Below are positions 1 through 8,497 of a stretch of 44,909 bases of DNA, one piece after another. Each line of letters opens with the position of its first letter. Positions within the stretch are counted from its first letter, which is position 1. The translations under genes were made by a program, and so were the position numbers. Source of the stretch: JAUYIV01 sp035464675 (lineage in GTDB: Bacteria > Actinomycetota > Acidimicrobiia > Spongiisociales > UBA11373). Below the pieces are notes generated by a model, which did no database searches, had not been told where the DNA came from, and worked only from the letters and a program-made list of their open reading frames with translations. The DNA is taken from positions 1 through 44,909 of the forward strand of contig DATHSA010000010.1 in assembly GCA_035464675.1 (NCBI GenBank). Direction: 5' to 3'.

Positions 1-551
1 AGGGTGGTCACGCACGAGAAGCCCCGCGGAAGCAAGTGGAGGAATTGCTCCCCGACCTCGCGGCGGAAGGCACGGAACCCCGAATTGAGGTCGGGGATCC
101 GCACCCCGGCCAAATAGGACGCCATCTTCCGGATCAACCACTTGGCGGGTCGTCGGAACAGCTTGACCGTGCCCTCCTCGGTTCGCCGCGCCCCCACCAC
201 CTGGTCGTACCCCGCCAACTCCCGCACCAGCTCGGGAATGCGGTCGTTGGGGTATGTCATGTCGACATCGGTCCAGACGACCACATCTCCGACGGCGAGT
301 GAGGTCCCGTGGCGCCGTGCCGAGCCCGAGCCCCGGTTCGAGGAGAAGGTGACGACACGCAGACCGGGGATCGAGGCGAGCTCCTCCGCGGAGGCGTCGG
401 TGGAGGCGTCGTCGATGGCGATCAGCTCGTAGGTCAGGCCCGAGCCCTCCATACCACGACGGATCCTCTCGACCTCCTCACGAATGTGGCCGGCCTCGTT
501 GTGGATCGGGAGGATGATCGAGACGTCGATCTTGGCGCCAGGCTCCACCAT
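1..551 (-). CDS. Polyprenyl-phosphate glycosyltransferase, GT2 (DPM1-like), C-terminus off window
   Basis: A family 2 glycosyltransferase that would move a sugar from a nucleotide donor to a membrane polyprenyl phosphate. Read on the minus strand, it opens with a GT-A nucleotide-binding start (VSIILPIHNEAGHI, residues ~10-23), then AIDDASTD, the DxD-type motif WTDVDMTYP (~105), and the dolichyl-phosphate-mannose-synthase-like stretch IPDLNSGFRAFRR (~150). About 183 residues are present and the C-terminus lies beyond base 1, so I cannot tell whether C-terminal membrane helices follow. The ATG at 549-551 is chosen because TACGCT lies exactly 7 nt upstream, which fits a leaderless transcript, and because the family N-terminus begins there. 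It diverges from the polymerase-like gene at 624. The family assignment is firm; the sugar and acceptor are unknown. Confidence 0.88.
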   Translation of the reverse strand, partial: MVEPGAKIDVSIILPIHNEAGHIREEVERIRRGMEGSGLTYELIAIDDASTDASAEELASIPGLRVVTFSSNRGSGSARRHGTSLAVGDVVVWTDVDMTYPNDRIPELVRELAGYDQVVGARRTEEGTVKLFRRPAKWLIRKMASYLAGVRIPDLNSGFRAFRREVGEQFLHLLPRGFSCVTT

Positions 552-558
552 GAGGTCG

Positions 559-564
559 AGCGTA
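559..564 (-). promoter_or_regulatory. -10 element of a probable leaderless promoter for the GT2 at 1-551
   Basis: TACGCT on the minus strand, 7 nt before the ATG. Transcription would start at or next to the start codon. There is no purine-rich ribosome binding site in the gap and no convincing -35 box. Confidence 0.5.
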
Positions 565-611
565 CCGGTGAACGCAGCCGGACACGCGGCAGTCGTTGCG
601 GGGCGGGGCAC

Positions 612-617
612 TACCTT
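612..617 (+). promoter_or_regulatory. -10 element of a probable leaderless promoter for the Wzy/WaaL-like gene
   Basis: TACCTT followed by TGCCCG and then ATG at 624, a 6-nt gap. The same hexamer and gap occur before the oxidoreductase at 26749. No ribosome binding site is present. Confidence 0.55.
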
Positions 618-623
618 TGCCCG

Positions 624-1925
624 ATGGTCACAGCCGGGTCCGGATCGTCCGACGCCAGGGCGCCGCGTCCCGGACGCCGCATCGACGAGGCTCTCTACCT
701 CGCGCTCGTCGCGCTCCTCCCCCTCCACACGGTCTACTTCAGGGCTTGGATCGCCTGGAAGCCCTGGCTCGTCCTGCTGGTGGTACTCGCCGGAACCCAG
801 GTGTGGCAGGGGGTCCGAGCCCGCTCGTCGCCGTGGGAGCGGACGCTGACGATCCCCATCGCCGTGTTCCTGCTCGCGATGGCGGCCTCCTGGCCCGGAG
901 GGAGCGACTCGCGGTTCGCCAGGCTCTTCCTCGCGCTGGTGATCGGCGCGCTCCTGCTCCTCGTGTCCCGACGAATGCTGTCACGACAGGGCATGCTCGA
1001 TCGCGTCCTGAGGGCGGTGTACTGGTCCGCCGCGGCCATGGCGGCGACCGCCGTGCTGTTGTCGATGGTCGCAGTGGGGGTGTTCGGCGCCGGCGCTGCC
1101 GACTCCATCGCCGATCTCCCGCTCATCGAACGGGTCGTCAAGGTCGCCTACCTGCGAGAGGGCTTCGTCGGGCTCACCAACTGGCACCAGGATCCCGGCT
1201 ACGCCGCGGCCTGGATGAACCTGTGGGCCGCCATCGCCTTCCTGGCGGTGCGGCGTGGGCTCGGATCCGGACGGGTCGCGATCGACGCCCTTGTCGTCGG
1301 CGGCCTCTGGCTGGGAGTCTTCATGACCCTCAGCAGGACGGGCCTGCTGGGGATGGGGGTGGGCATCGTCACCGTTCTCTGGACGGAGCGGAGGGAGATC
1401 CGGCCGGCGCTGCTGCTGGCGGCGGTCTCCGCAGCCGCAGCCGTGGCTCTCGCGGGCACCGTCTGGCTGCTCGACCCGCCGGACATCGGGGGCGACATAG
1501 GCGAGGCGGTGGAGTTCCGCATACGCCAGGGCTTCAGCCTCGGTCCCGGCGACAGCGGCGGCGAGGCACCGGGTGTGCTCGACCTGGAGTATCGGGGTGA
1601 GGTCTGGCCGATCTACTGGGACTACTTCCTGGACGATCCGCTCCGTGGCGCCGGACTCGGCACCGGATGGGCGGCCGAGGGCGTCCAGGAGCCGCACAAC
1701 CTGTTGCTGCAGCTGATCGGAGAGACCGGGGTCGTCGGCCTCGCCGGCTTCGTGGTGCTGTTCGTCGCGATCGTGCGCTCGGCCCGCAACCGTATCGGCG
1801 TCGCCGCCCTCATCGTGGCCCTGTCGGGATCGATCACCCAGACCGTGCTGTTCGAGGCCACGTGGTGGTTCGCCGCGGCGCTGGCGCTGGCGCCGCGATC
1901 GCCGCCGATCCTCACGGAGGCGTGA
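624..1925 (+). CDS. O-antigen polymerase/ligase-like membrane protein (Wzy/WaaL family)
   Basis: A 433-residue, many-helix membrane protein. It probably joins lipid-linked glycan units or transfers a finished glycan on the outer face of the cytoplasmic membrane. Hydrophobic segments begin near residue 18 and run through the first ~300 residues. A long hydrophilic loop (~300-350, YRGEVWPIYWDYFLDDP) is followed by EPHNLLLQLIGETGVVGL (~355-372), the hallmark PHN...GETG/GL region of the O-antigen ligase family. LTNWHQDPGY near ~183 and TLSRTGLLG near ~235 also fit. The reading frame is open further upstream, but ATG 624 has a leaderless promoter directly before it and the hydrophobic domain starts soon after. 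Polymerase and ligase cannot be separated by sequence alone. Confidence 0.85.
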   Translation: MVTAGSGSSDARAPRPGRRIDEALYLALVALLPLHTVYFRAWIAWKPWLVLLVVLAGTQVWQGVRARSSPWERTLTIPIAVFLLAMAASWPGGSDSRFARLFLALVIGALLLLVSRRMLSRQGMLDRVLRAVYWSAAAMAATAVLLSMVAVGVFGAGAADSIADLPLIERVVKVAYLREGFVGLTNWHQDPGYAAAWMNLWAAIAFLAVRRGLGSGRVAIDALVVGGLWLGVFMTLSRTGLLGMGVGIVTVLWTERREIRPALLLAAVSAAAAVALAGTVWLLDPPDIGGDIGEAVEFRIRQGFSLGPGDSGGEAPGVLDLEYRGEVWPIYWDYFLDDPLRGAGLGTGWAAEGVQEPHNLLLQLIGETGVVGLAGFVVLFVAIVRSARNRIGVAALIVALSGSITQTVLFEATWWFAAALALAPRSPPILTEA

Positions 1926-1936
1926 ACCTCCACAAG

Positions 1937-1994
1937 GGTGAACCGCTCCAGGCCGGCAGGTGTCAGAGGTCGATGACCGGCCCGGACCCTCACC
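1937..1994. terminator. Possible bidirectional stem-loop between convergent genes
   Basis: GGCCGG (1951-1956) pairs with CCGGCC (1977-1982), and outside it GGTGA (1937-1941) pairs with TCACC (1990-1994). It sits in the 101-bp gap between the converging stops at 1925 and 2027. There is no T-tract, so termination is inferred from position and pairing only. Confidence 0.3.
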
Positions 1995-2026
1995 ACGTCA
2001 GCCGCCGACTGTCACCGCCGACGGCC

Positions 2027-3100
2027 TCACTCGGCGCCTCGCGTCGGCACACGATCGGCATCGAGCCCCGACCATTGCCGACGCACCTCGGCCGCCAGCT
2101 GCATGGTGTACTCGAGGATCGTGACCCACGGCTCGCCGGGACGCGGCGGTGGCGTGTACCGCAGGGATCCCCCGCGATATCCGATCGGGTCACGGACGAG
2201 CACCGGTTCGAACGCGGTCCCCGGGGGGAGAGCAAAGCGGGCAGCCGCGTCCCAGTACCCGGCGGCGAAATCCTCCCAGCTCTGCAGGAGGCGCGAGAAG
2301 GGCTCTTCGTAATGGAAGGCCAGCCCCTTCGCCTCGTCCCTGGCGAGATACTGGATCTTCCCGATGGCCACCTTCCTGGCGAACTGGGCGACGCTACGGA
2401 CGGGGAAGTGGGCAAGCCGCACGCCCTCGAGCAATGTGCGGTCGGTCGCCATGTCCGATGGCAACGAGACGTCGTGGCTCCCCTGGTGCAGCTGTCCTAC
2501 GGTGGCCAACTCCCCGGGGACCATCACCTTGACCCACCGATGGCCCTCGGCGGCGACCCGGTGGCAGATGCGGCGCACCGGATTCGGCTCCCCCGCGTCG
2601 TCGGAGTCGTCGGGAACGTACGTCTGCCACGGGACGATGACGGGGGACGATGACTTCTTCAAGGCTCGCCGAATCGCTCTGGGCCGACGGGTCACGACGA
2701 ACTCGTCGGCGTCGAGGGGGATCACCCAATCGGCGGCGTGCTCGGACGCCGCCTCGTGCATCAGGCGCGTGAGGCGCCGGGCATGCCAGGCCCCCGGAGA
2801 GGCGTCATCGAACACCCGGAGGGCGACACCTTCCGAGACCAGGGCGTTCAGGATCTCGCGCGTCGCATCGGTGCTGCCGTTGTCGACGATCAGGTGGTGG
2901 TCGACGATGGACGCCGTATGGCGGACGAAGGCTTCGACGATGTCACTCTCGTTCTTGACCGTGCTGACGGCAACGAGCCTCAAGGCGGCCAGCCTCCTTG
3001 GGGCTCGGGCAAGACGCTCGGCAAGAAGTTGGTCGCGCCCACGTTCCGCCGCCTCCCTGGCTTGTGCGCAGCGATTGTTGGCTCGACCATTCGGCTCCAC
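2027..3100 (-). CDS. Glycosyltransferase, GT2-like (Glyco_tranf_2_4 type)
   Basis: A 357-residue cytoplasmic glycosyltransferase. After a charged ~40-residue N-terminal extension comes VAVSTVKNESDIVEAF (~43-58), typical of GT2_4 proteins whose first strand ends in K-N-E. HLIVDNGSTDATREIL (~75-90) and WVIPLDADEFV (~125-135) follow, the latter carrying the metal-binding DxD. Several Trp/His-rich segments in the second half resemble GT92-like acceptor domains. The start is a GTG; no good ribosome binding site precedes it, and a TAGCCT hexamer lies about 57 nt further upstream. It converges on the polymerase-like gene and diverges from the UDP-sugar dehydrogenase. Donor and acceptor are not predictable. 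Confidence 0.82.
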   Translation of the reverse strand: MEPNGRANNRCAQAREAAERGRDQLLAERLARAPRRLAALRLVAVSTVKNESDIVEAFVRHTASIVDHHLIVDNGSTDATREILNALVSEGVALRVFDDASPGAWHARRLTRLMHEAASEHAADWVIPLDADEFVVTRRPRAIRRALKKSSSPVIVPWQTYVPDDSDDAGEPNPVRRICHRVAAEGHRWVKVMVPGELATVGQLHQGSHDVSLPSDMATDRTLLEGVRLAHFPVRSVAQFARKVAIGKIQYLARDEAKGLAFHYEEPFSRLLQSWEDFAAGYWDAAARFALPPGTAFEPVLVRDPIGYRGGSLRYTPPPRPGEPWVTILEYTMQLAAEVRRQWSGLDADRVPTRGAE

Positions 3101-3164
3101 TCGCGAGACCGACCGTCAGCCAGCCCAACGTTCCCCGCAATCGGGCGGGCCGGACGGTGGCCCG

Positions 3165-3170
3165 AGGCTA
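3165..3170 (-). promoter_or_regulatory. Putative -10 element for the GT2-like gene at 2027-3100
   Basis: TAGCCT on the minus strand in the divergent gap. The same hexamer, followed by C, precedes both ABC-exporter operons in this window. The untranslated leader would be roughly 57 nt. Confidence 0.3.
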
Positions 3171-3230
3171 CATCGCCGGTAGGCCCAAGGGACCCACAGG
3201 TCCGACCAGCCGGTCCGATGCGACCAGGGA

Positions 3231-3236
3231 TAGAGT
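3231..3236 (+). promoter_or_regulatory. Putative -10 element of the 3265-11757 operon
   Basis: TAGAGT ends 28 nt before the ATG at 3265, giving a leader of about 20 nt that contains the ribosome binding site GAGGGG (3252-3257), 7 nt from the start. This unit is therefore leadered, unlike several others here. Confidence 0.45.
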
Positions 3237-3264
3237 CCGCACCCGGACACCGAGGGGCGAAGCA

Positions 3265-4455
3265 ATGGCAGACCAGACAGCCGTCATCGTTGGGGGGTGT
3301 GGCCATGTGGGGCTCCCCCTGGGGATCGCCCTCGCCGACGCCGGCATGACGGTCCGGCTGCTCGACATCGACCTTGACGCGGTGGACACTGTCAACGCCG
3401 GTCGAATGCCCTTCATGGAGCGCGGCGCCGACGAGCCGCTGCGCAGGCTCACGGCCGACGGAATCCTGGCCGCCACGACCGATCCGTCGGTCGTGGCTGA
3501 CGCCGACGTGGTGGTTGTCGTGATCGGGACGCCTGTCGGCGAGCACTTCAACCCGGACCTCGATGCCGTGCCGGACGCCCTGGCGCCACTCGTGCCGTAT
3601 CTCCGCGACCACCAGCTGGTAGTGCTTCGCAGCACCGTCTATCCCGGCGTAACGGCGCGTGTCGAGCGCCTCCTCTCCGAACAAGGCGTCGCCGCCGACC
3701 TGGCGTTCTGCCCGGAGCGGATCGCCGAGGGCATGGCGATGACCGAGCTGTACGAGCTGCCCCAGATCGTCTCGGCGCGGACCGAGGGTGCCCTCCGCCG
3801 GGCGACGGCGGTCTTCGAGCGGCTGACGCCGAACATCCTCCACCTCCAGCCCGAGGAGGCCGAACTGGCGAAGCTGTTCACCAACGCATGGCGCTACGTG
3901 AAGTTCGCCACCGCCAACCAGTTCTTCATGATCGCCAACGACCGGGGGCTCGACTACGCCCGTATCCGGGAGGCGGTGGTCGCCGACTACCCGCGGGCCG
4001 CCGATCTGCCCGGTGCGGGGTTTGCCGCCGGGCCCTGCCTGTTCAAGGACACGATGCAGCTGGCGGCGTTCCACGCCCACAACTTCACGCTCGGCCACTC
4101 GGCGATGATGGTGAACGAGGGCCTGCCCCTGTATGTCGTGACCCGGATGGAAGAGGTGCACGACCTGTCGGAGATGACCGTGGGCATCCTCGGGATGGCG
4201 TTCAAGGCGCAGTCGGACGACACGCGCTCGAGCCTCTCCTACAAGCTCAAGCACATCCTCCGCTTCAAGGCCCGCGAGGTGCTCACCACCGATCCATACG
4301 TCACCACGGACCCGGATCTCCTGCCCCTCGATGAGGTGACCAGCCGATCGGACCTGCTCGTGATCGCCGCACCCCACCACGACTACCGGGAACTCGAGGT
4401 CGACCGGCCGATCGTCGACATCTGGGGGCTTCGAGGCAAGGGAACGCTCTTCTGA
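3265..4455 (+). CDS. wecC: UDP-sugar dehydrogenase, probably UDP-N-acetyl-D-mannosaminuronate-forming (WecC-like)
   Basis: A 396-residue NAD-dependent nucleotide-sugar 6-dehydrogenase, oxidising C6 of a UDP-hexose or UDP-HexNAc to the uronic acid in the cytoplasm. The N-terminal Rossmann motif is a variant, GGCGHVGLPLG (~10-20). STVYPGVT (~123), FCPERIAEG (~150) and the helix with KLFTNAWRYVKFATANQF (~205-220) are all family landmarks. The catalytic Cys is C258 in AGPCLFKDT, and the C-terminal UDP-binding domain follows. The start is the ATG behind GAGGGG at 3252-3257. It is first in an operon that also carries a UDP-GlcNAc 2-epimerase (8498), so UDP-ManNAc is the most economical substrate. 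UDP-Glc or UDP-GalNAc dehydrogenase remains possible. Confidence 0.88.
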   Translation: MADQTAVIVGGCGHVGLPLGIALADAGMTVRLLDIDLDAVDTVNAGRMPFMERGADEPLRRLTADGILAATTDPSVVADADVVVVVIGTPVGEHFNPDLDAVPDALAPLVPYLRDHQLVVLRSTVYPGVTARVERLLSEQGVAADLAFCPERIAEGMAMTELYELPQIVSARTEGALRRATAVFERLTPNILHLQPEEAELAKLFTNAWRYVKFATANQFFMIANDRGLDYARIREAVVADYPRAADLPGAGFAAGPCLFKDTMQLAAFHAHNFTLGHSAMMVNEGLPLYVVTRMEEVHDLSEMTVGILGMAFKAQSDDTRSSLSYKLKHILRFKAREVLTTDPYVTTDPDLLPLDEVTSRSDLLVIAAPHHDYRELEVDRPIVDIWGLRGKGTLF

Positions 4456-5171
4456 TGCCGTCTGTCTCCGTCGTGGTGCCGGTGTACAACGAGGGCCCGA
4501 GCATCGGCGGTCTGCTCGGCCGGCTCTTCGGCGTGCTCCCAGCCGATGCCGAGGTGCTCGTGGTCTACGACTCCCCGGATGACACGACGGCGGCTCCGCT
4601 CGCCGAGTACGCGCGGTCGGAGCCCCGGCTGCGGCCCCTCCACAACACCTACGGCCGCGGCCCCGCCCACGCCCTCCGCTACGGGTTCGACTCGGCCGCC
4701 TCCCCGGTGACGGTGGTCACGATGGCCGACGACAGCGATGACATCACCCAGATCCCCGACCTCGTCGGCCTGATCCGGGACGGGAACGTCATCGCGGCTG
4801 CGTCCCGGTACATGAAGGGCGGCGCACAGGTCGGAGGCCCCTTCCTCAAGAAGCTGCTCAGCCGAACGGCCGGCATCTCGCTCTACTGGCTCGCCCGGGT
4901 CGGCACCCGCGATGCCACGAACTCGTTCAAGGCCTACGACACCGCCTTCGTTCGCGACGCCGGCATCGAGAGCCAGTCGGGCTTCGAGATGGGCATCGAA
5001 CTCGTCGCCAAGGCCCGGCGCCGCCGGCTGGCCGTCAGCGAGATCCCGACGACCTGGAAGGACCGCACCGAGGGCGAGTCCAGATTCCGCGTGATGAAGT
5101 GGCTCCCCCGGTACCTCCGCTGGTACCTCCACGCATTCGGCCCCCGGCAGCGCGAGAGGATGGCGTCGTGA
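4455..5171 (+). CDS. GT2 glycosyltransferase, polyprenyl-phosphate-sugar synthase type
   Basis: A 238-residue GT-A enzyme of the dolichyl-phosphate mannose synthase kind. Visible motifs are VSVVVPVYNEGPSI (~4-17), the first acidic patch VVYDSPDD (~36), RGPAHALRYGF (~68), the catalytic acidic motif MADDSDD (~90), and NSFKAYD (~155). There is no C-terminal membrane segment; the tail is basic (RYLRWYLHAFGPRQRERM). Its ATG overlaps the preceding TGA by one base (TGATG), so translation is likely coupled. It probably loads a hexose onto polyprenyl phosphate for a GT-C enzyme such as the membrane protein two genes downstream; that link is inference. Confidence 0.85.
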   Translation: MPSVSVVVPVYNEGPSIGGLLGRLFGVLPADAEVLVVYDSPDDTTAAPLAEYARSEPRLRPLHNTYGRGPAHALRYGFDSAASPVTVVTMADDSDDITQIPDLVGLIRDGNVIAAASRYMKGGAQVGGPFLKKLLSRTAGISLYWLARVGTRDATNSFKAYDTAFVRDAGIESQSGFEMGIELVAKARRRRLAVSEIPTTWKDRTEGESRFRVMKWLPRYLRWYLHAFGPRQRERMAS

Positions 5172-6199
5172 GCCCGAAGGTCCTCGTCACGGGATCGGCC
5201 GGTTTCATCGGCGGGTACGTAGTCCAGGAGTTGCTCGATCGTGGCTATTCGGTCACAGGCGTCGACAACCTCTCCAAGTACGGCCCGGTCGAGAGGTCGT
5301 ACGACGGACACCCCGAATATCGGTTCGTCCAGGCCGACGCCCGCGACGCCGACCTCATCCGCGACCTCCTGGCCGACTGCACTCATTTCGTCGCCGGTGC
5401 GGCGATGATCGGCGGGATCACCTATTTCCACACATATGCCTACGACCTTCTCGCCACCAACGAGCGCATCATCGCGTCGTCGTGCGACGCCGCCATCGAG
5501 GCGAGGGAGCAGGGATCGCCGCTCGAGAAGGTCACGTATCTGAGCTCGTCGATGGTGTTCGAGTCGGCGACCGAATGGCCTTCCCGCGAGGGCCAGGAAC
5601 TCGAGATACCACCTCCCCGGTCCTCGTACGGGTTCCAGAAGCTGGCCGTCGAGTACTTCGCCAGGGCGGCATACGACCAGTACGGGCTCCCGTACACCAT
5701 CGTTCGCCCCTTCAACTGCGTCGGGATCGGAGAGGGCCGAGCGGTGGGGAGCCCGACCGTGCTGAGCGGCAACGTCGAATTGGCGCTCAGCCATGTGGTG
5801 CCTGACCTCGTCCAGAAGGTGCTGAAGGGCCAGGATCCACTCCACATCCTCGGTGAGGGCGACCAGGTTCGCCATTACACCTACGGCGGCGACCTCGCCA
5901 GAGGGATCGTCCTCGCCATGGAGCACCCCGATGCCCTCAACGAGGACTTCAACCTGAGCACGGCGATATCGACCTCCGTGCGGGAACTGGCCGAAGTCGT
6001 CTGGCGCAAGATCAAGGGTCCCGGGGTACCGCTCCGTCTGGTGTCGGATCCGGCCTTCCCCCACGACGTCCAGCGGAGGATCCCCGACGTCGACAAGGCC
6101 CGAAAGGTCCTCGGGTTCGAGGCGACGACGACGCTCGACGAGATGCTCGACGAGGTGATCCCCTGGATCGAGCACGCGATCGAGACCGGCAGGATCTGA
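5168..6199 (+). CDS. NAD-dependent nucleotide-sugar epimerase/dehydratase (extended SDR)
   Basis: A 343-residue extended short-chain dehydrogenase acting on a nucleotide sugar in the cytoplasm. The NAD motif TGSAGFIGGY lies at ~7-16, VDNLSKYG at ~34, the catalytic Ser region YLSSSMVFES at ~125-134, and YxxxK as Y154-G-F-Q-K158. RPFNCVGIGEG (~178) and a late DVQRRIPDVDKARKVLGF match the UDP-glucose 4-epimerase/GDP-mannose branch. The start is GTG at 5168, overlapping the previous TGA as GTGA, with GAGAGGA just upstream. A frame open further upstream lies inside the previous gene and lacks family residues. 4-epimerase, 4,6-dehydratase and keto-sugar reductase cannot be separated on motifs alone. 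Confidence 0.87.
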   Translation: MSPKVLVTGSAGFIGGYVVQELLDRGYSVTGVDNLSKYGPVERSYDGHPEYRFVQADARDADLIRDLLADCTHFVAGAAMIGGITYFHTYAYDLLATNERIIASSCDAAIEAREQGSPLEKVTYLSSSMVFESATEWPSREGQELEIPPPRSSYGFQKLAVEYFARAAYDQYGLPYTIVRPFNCVGIGEGRAVGSPTVLSGNVELALSHVVPDLVQKVLKGQDPLHILGEGDQVRHYTYGGDLARGIVLAMEHPDALNEDFNLSTAISTSVRELAEVVWRKIKGPGVPLRLVSDPAFPHDVQRRIPDVDKARKVLGFEATTTLDEMLDEVIPWIEHAIETGRI

Positions 6200-6207
6200 G
6201 CCACCCG

Positions 6208-8469
6208 ATGGCCGACCGCGCCGGCGACGTCACCCGGCTCCGGCCCCGGTTCGCCCCGTGGCTGATCGCCCTCGGAGCCGGGTACCTGCTCCTCGTCGGC
6301 TGGGGGGCGGTGTCACTGGCCACCGCCCCGGCGGTCACCGGCCTCCTCGAGCCGGGACGCTGGGCGACCGGTGACGGTTTCTCCCCCACGGAGTCACGTC
6401 CGCCCCCGTGGGACGAGCGCCCCGGGACGACCCTCGACCCCTGGAGGGGTTCCCCGGACGAGGGCGGGGAGGCCGTGCTGATCTCGGAGCCGTTCCCGAC
6501 CCCGCGCGTGGTCATCGTTCCGTACCAGCTCGCCAACAGGGAACCGATCCCCGTGTTCGACCCCCGCACCGAGGCGAGTGCCGAGTTGGTGCTCGACTGT
6601 GAGACGGGCCCGGGGAAGTTGTCCCTGCCGATTGCTGAGACCAACGACCGTATGTCCGAGTCGGTGGCGTCGGTGCCCGGTGAGTTCTGCACGGACGGGC
6701 ACGTACGCGTCATCGCGCGGGTGGAACACCCGTTCTACCTCATGGTCGGGCTCCCCAACGGCGCCGACGCCGGCTTCATGGCAACGCGGCGACTTCCTGC
6801 CCACCTCTTTCGCCATGCGGTGATCTTCTCGGGGATCGCCGCCATCGGTCTCGCCGCAGCGCTCCTGGCACCCAGGCGGCGCGGGGAAGGACCGGTAGCA
6901 GCAGCATCCATGCTCGGCATCGGTGCTGTCTCGATGCTCGGGTTCTTCGTATATGCCGGCTCTCCCCGGCTCGGCCGAGGTCTGACCCTTGTCGTCCTGG
7001 GTGGATCCGTCGGCTTGATCGCGTACCGGACCGTCCGGCACCGGATGATCACGGCGACGGCCCTCCGACGCATGGCCGAACCACTTGCCGCCTGGTTCCT
7101 GCTGTCGCTGTTCGTGGTGCTGCTCCTCCACGCAGTCGACACGGGGGCCGGGCCGTGGCAGGCGAACTCGCGGTTCCGGCCCGCCTGGTGGTCGTCCGAC
7201 AACAACCTCCCGATGGAGGTGAGCGAGGGCATCTACCGCGGCCACGACATCGAGAGCCTCGGCAGTGGCCCGTGGAAGGTGTCCGATCGGCCCCCCCTCC
7301 AGTCCGGCGCCGGAGCCGTCCTGCGGCCACTCGTGCGGGTCACCGCGCCCTCGGGAGTCGCCGGATCGGACCTCGCATACTTCCACCACACGCTGGGCAT
7401 CGTGCTCAATTCGCTGTGGGTGGTCGCCGCCATCGAGACGATGCGGGCGGTGGGATGGGGATCCCGTCGACGGCTCGCCGCGTGCGCGGTCGTTGCGCTC
7501 TCACCGATCGCCATCTTCAACGGGGCCTACGTGTGGCCGAAGCTGCTCGCTGCGGCGTTCGCCATCATGGCGGTCGCGGTCCTTGTCGAGTCCCGGGGCC
7601 CCCGACACCACCTCCTGGTCCCGGCGGCGCTGGGGGCGTTGTCGCTCCTCTCTCACGGCGGAACCGTGTTCTTCCTCCTCGCTCTGGGTGTCTGGGTGGT
7701 CGTGCGGCTGCGCCCCCGGTGGGTCGAGTTGGCCATGGGACTCGCACTCGGAGCGGCCGTCCTCGCACCATGGATGATCTGGCAGCGAGTCGTCGACCCC
7801 CCTGGCAACGCCCTGGTGAAATACACCTTCGCGGGCACGTTCGGCTTCGGAGAGGACGACACCGGCCTCCTGGAGACCGTGGTCGACGCCTACGCAGACC
7901 TCGGCCTCGACGGATGGCTCGAACTTCGGAAGGAGGGCACCGAGGAGGTTCTCGGCTTCGGGCTCGGCCTGCGCGACGAAGGGCTCGAGTGGGCCGACCT
8001 CTCCAGGCTTCGAAGCCACGTCTTCGCCGCGCCGGCGCTGGCCCTACTCGGTCCAGCCGCTCTGATCGTGGCCGTGTCGCGGCGCAGGGGAGACCGCCAC
8101 GCCCGATTTCTCGTCCTCCTGGGTCTCGGCGCGCTGGCCGCCAATGTCGTCGTCTTCTGGGGGCCGCAGATCGTCCCTCATCTCTCCTACGCGACGCTCG
8201 TCGTGCTCGTCGTGGGGTCCGCGACGGGGATCGTGACCATCTGGGGGCGGTGGGGGCAGCTCCTGGTGGCCACATCGATCGCGCTCACCGCGTACGTGTG
8301 GATCATCGACCCACTGTCATCGCCATGGCCCGTCGATCCGCCGACCACCGCAGTCGCGCTCGGCCTGGCGGTGGCGATGGCTGTGCTCGTCCCGGGCCTG
8401 GGATCCCGCGACGACGGGGGAACCGGATCTCGACTGGCACCGGGTGTGGACGGCGGTTCCGTAGCATGA
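6208..8469 (+). CDS. Large integral membrane protein, probable GT-C-type glycosyltransferase
   Basis: A 753-residue membrane protein with one helix near residues 13-35, an extracytoplasmic domain of ~160 residues, then roughly eleven more helices to the C-terminus. Between helices, SSDNNLPMEVSEGI (~329) and SDRPPLQSG (~358) form the most striking polar loop. Asp-rich first loops and an R-P-P-L-Q element recall GT-C enzymes that use polyprenyl-phosphate sugars outside the membrane. No Pfam family can be named with confidence. It follows the epimerase by 8 bp in the operon and lies two genes from a polyprenyl-P-sugar synthase, the expected donor maker. It could instead be a polymerase or transporter of unknown type. 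Confidence 0.75.
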   Translation: MADRAGDVTRLRPRFAPWLIALGAGYLLLVGWGAVSLATAPAVTGLLEPGRWATGDGFSPTESRPPPWDERPGTTLDPWRGSPDEGGEAVLISEPFPTPRVVIVPYQLANREPIPVFDPRTEASAELVLDCETGPGKLSLPIAETNDRMSESVASVPGEFCTDGHVRVIARVEHPFYLMVGLPNGADAGFMATRRLPAHLFRHAVIFSGIAAIGLAAALLAPRRRGEGPVAAASMLGIGAVSMLGFFVYAGSPRLGRGLTLVVLGGSVGLIAYRTVRHRMITATALRRMAEPLAAWFLLSLFVVLLLHAVDTGAGPWQANSRFRPAWWSSDNNLPMEVSEGIYRGHDIESLGSGPWKVSDRPPLQSGAGAVLRPLVRVTAPSGVAGSDLAYFHHTLGIVLNSLWVVAAIETMRAVGWGSRRRLAACAVVALSPIAIFNGAYVWPKLLAAAFAIMAVAVLVESRGPRHHLLVPAALGALSLLSHGGTVFFLLALGVWVVVRLRPRWVELAMGLALGAAVLAPWMIWQRVVDPPGNALVKYTFAGTFGFGEDDTGLLETVVDAYADLGLDGWLELRKEGTEEVLGFGLGLRDEGLEWADLSRLRSHVFAAPALALLGPAALIVAVSRRRGDRHARFLVLLGLGALAANVVVFWGPQIVPHLSYATLVVLVVGSATGIVTIWGRWGQLLVATSIALTAYVWIIDPLSSPWPVDPPTTAVALGLAVAMAVLVPGLGSRDDGGTGSRLAPGVDGGSVA
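8462..8467 (+). promoter_or_regulatory. Weak candidate internal -10 element before the WecB-like gene
   Basis: TAGCAT overlaps the last codons of the membrane protein gene, 30 nt before the ATG at 8498. It could give an internal start inside the operon. The following leader has no ribosome binding site, so this is tentative. Confidence 0.2.
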
Positions 8470-8497
8470 CCGGATCACCGATCACGTCGCACCACCC

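Noticed and set aside
2998..3264. Upstream extension of the UDP-sugar dehydrogenase frame.
   Set aside because: It runs antisense into the GT2 gene, has no family residues, and ATG 3265 has a good ribosome binding site.
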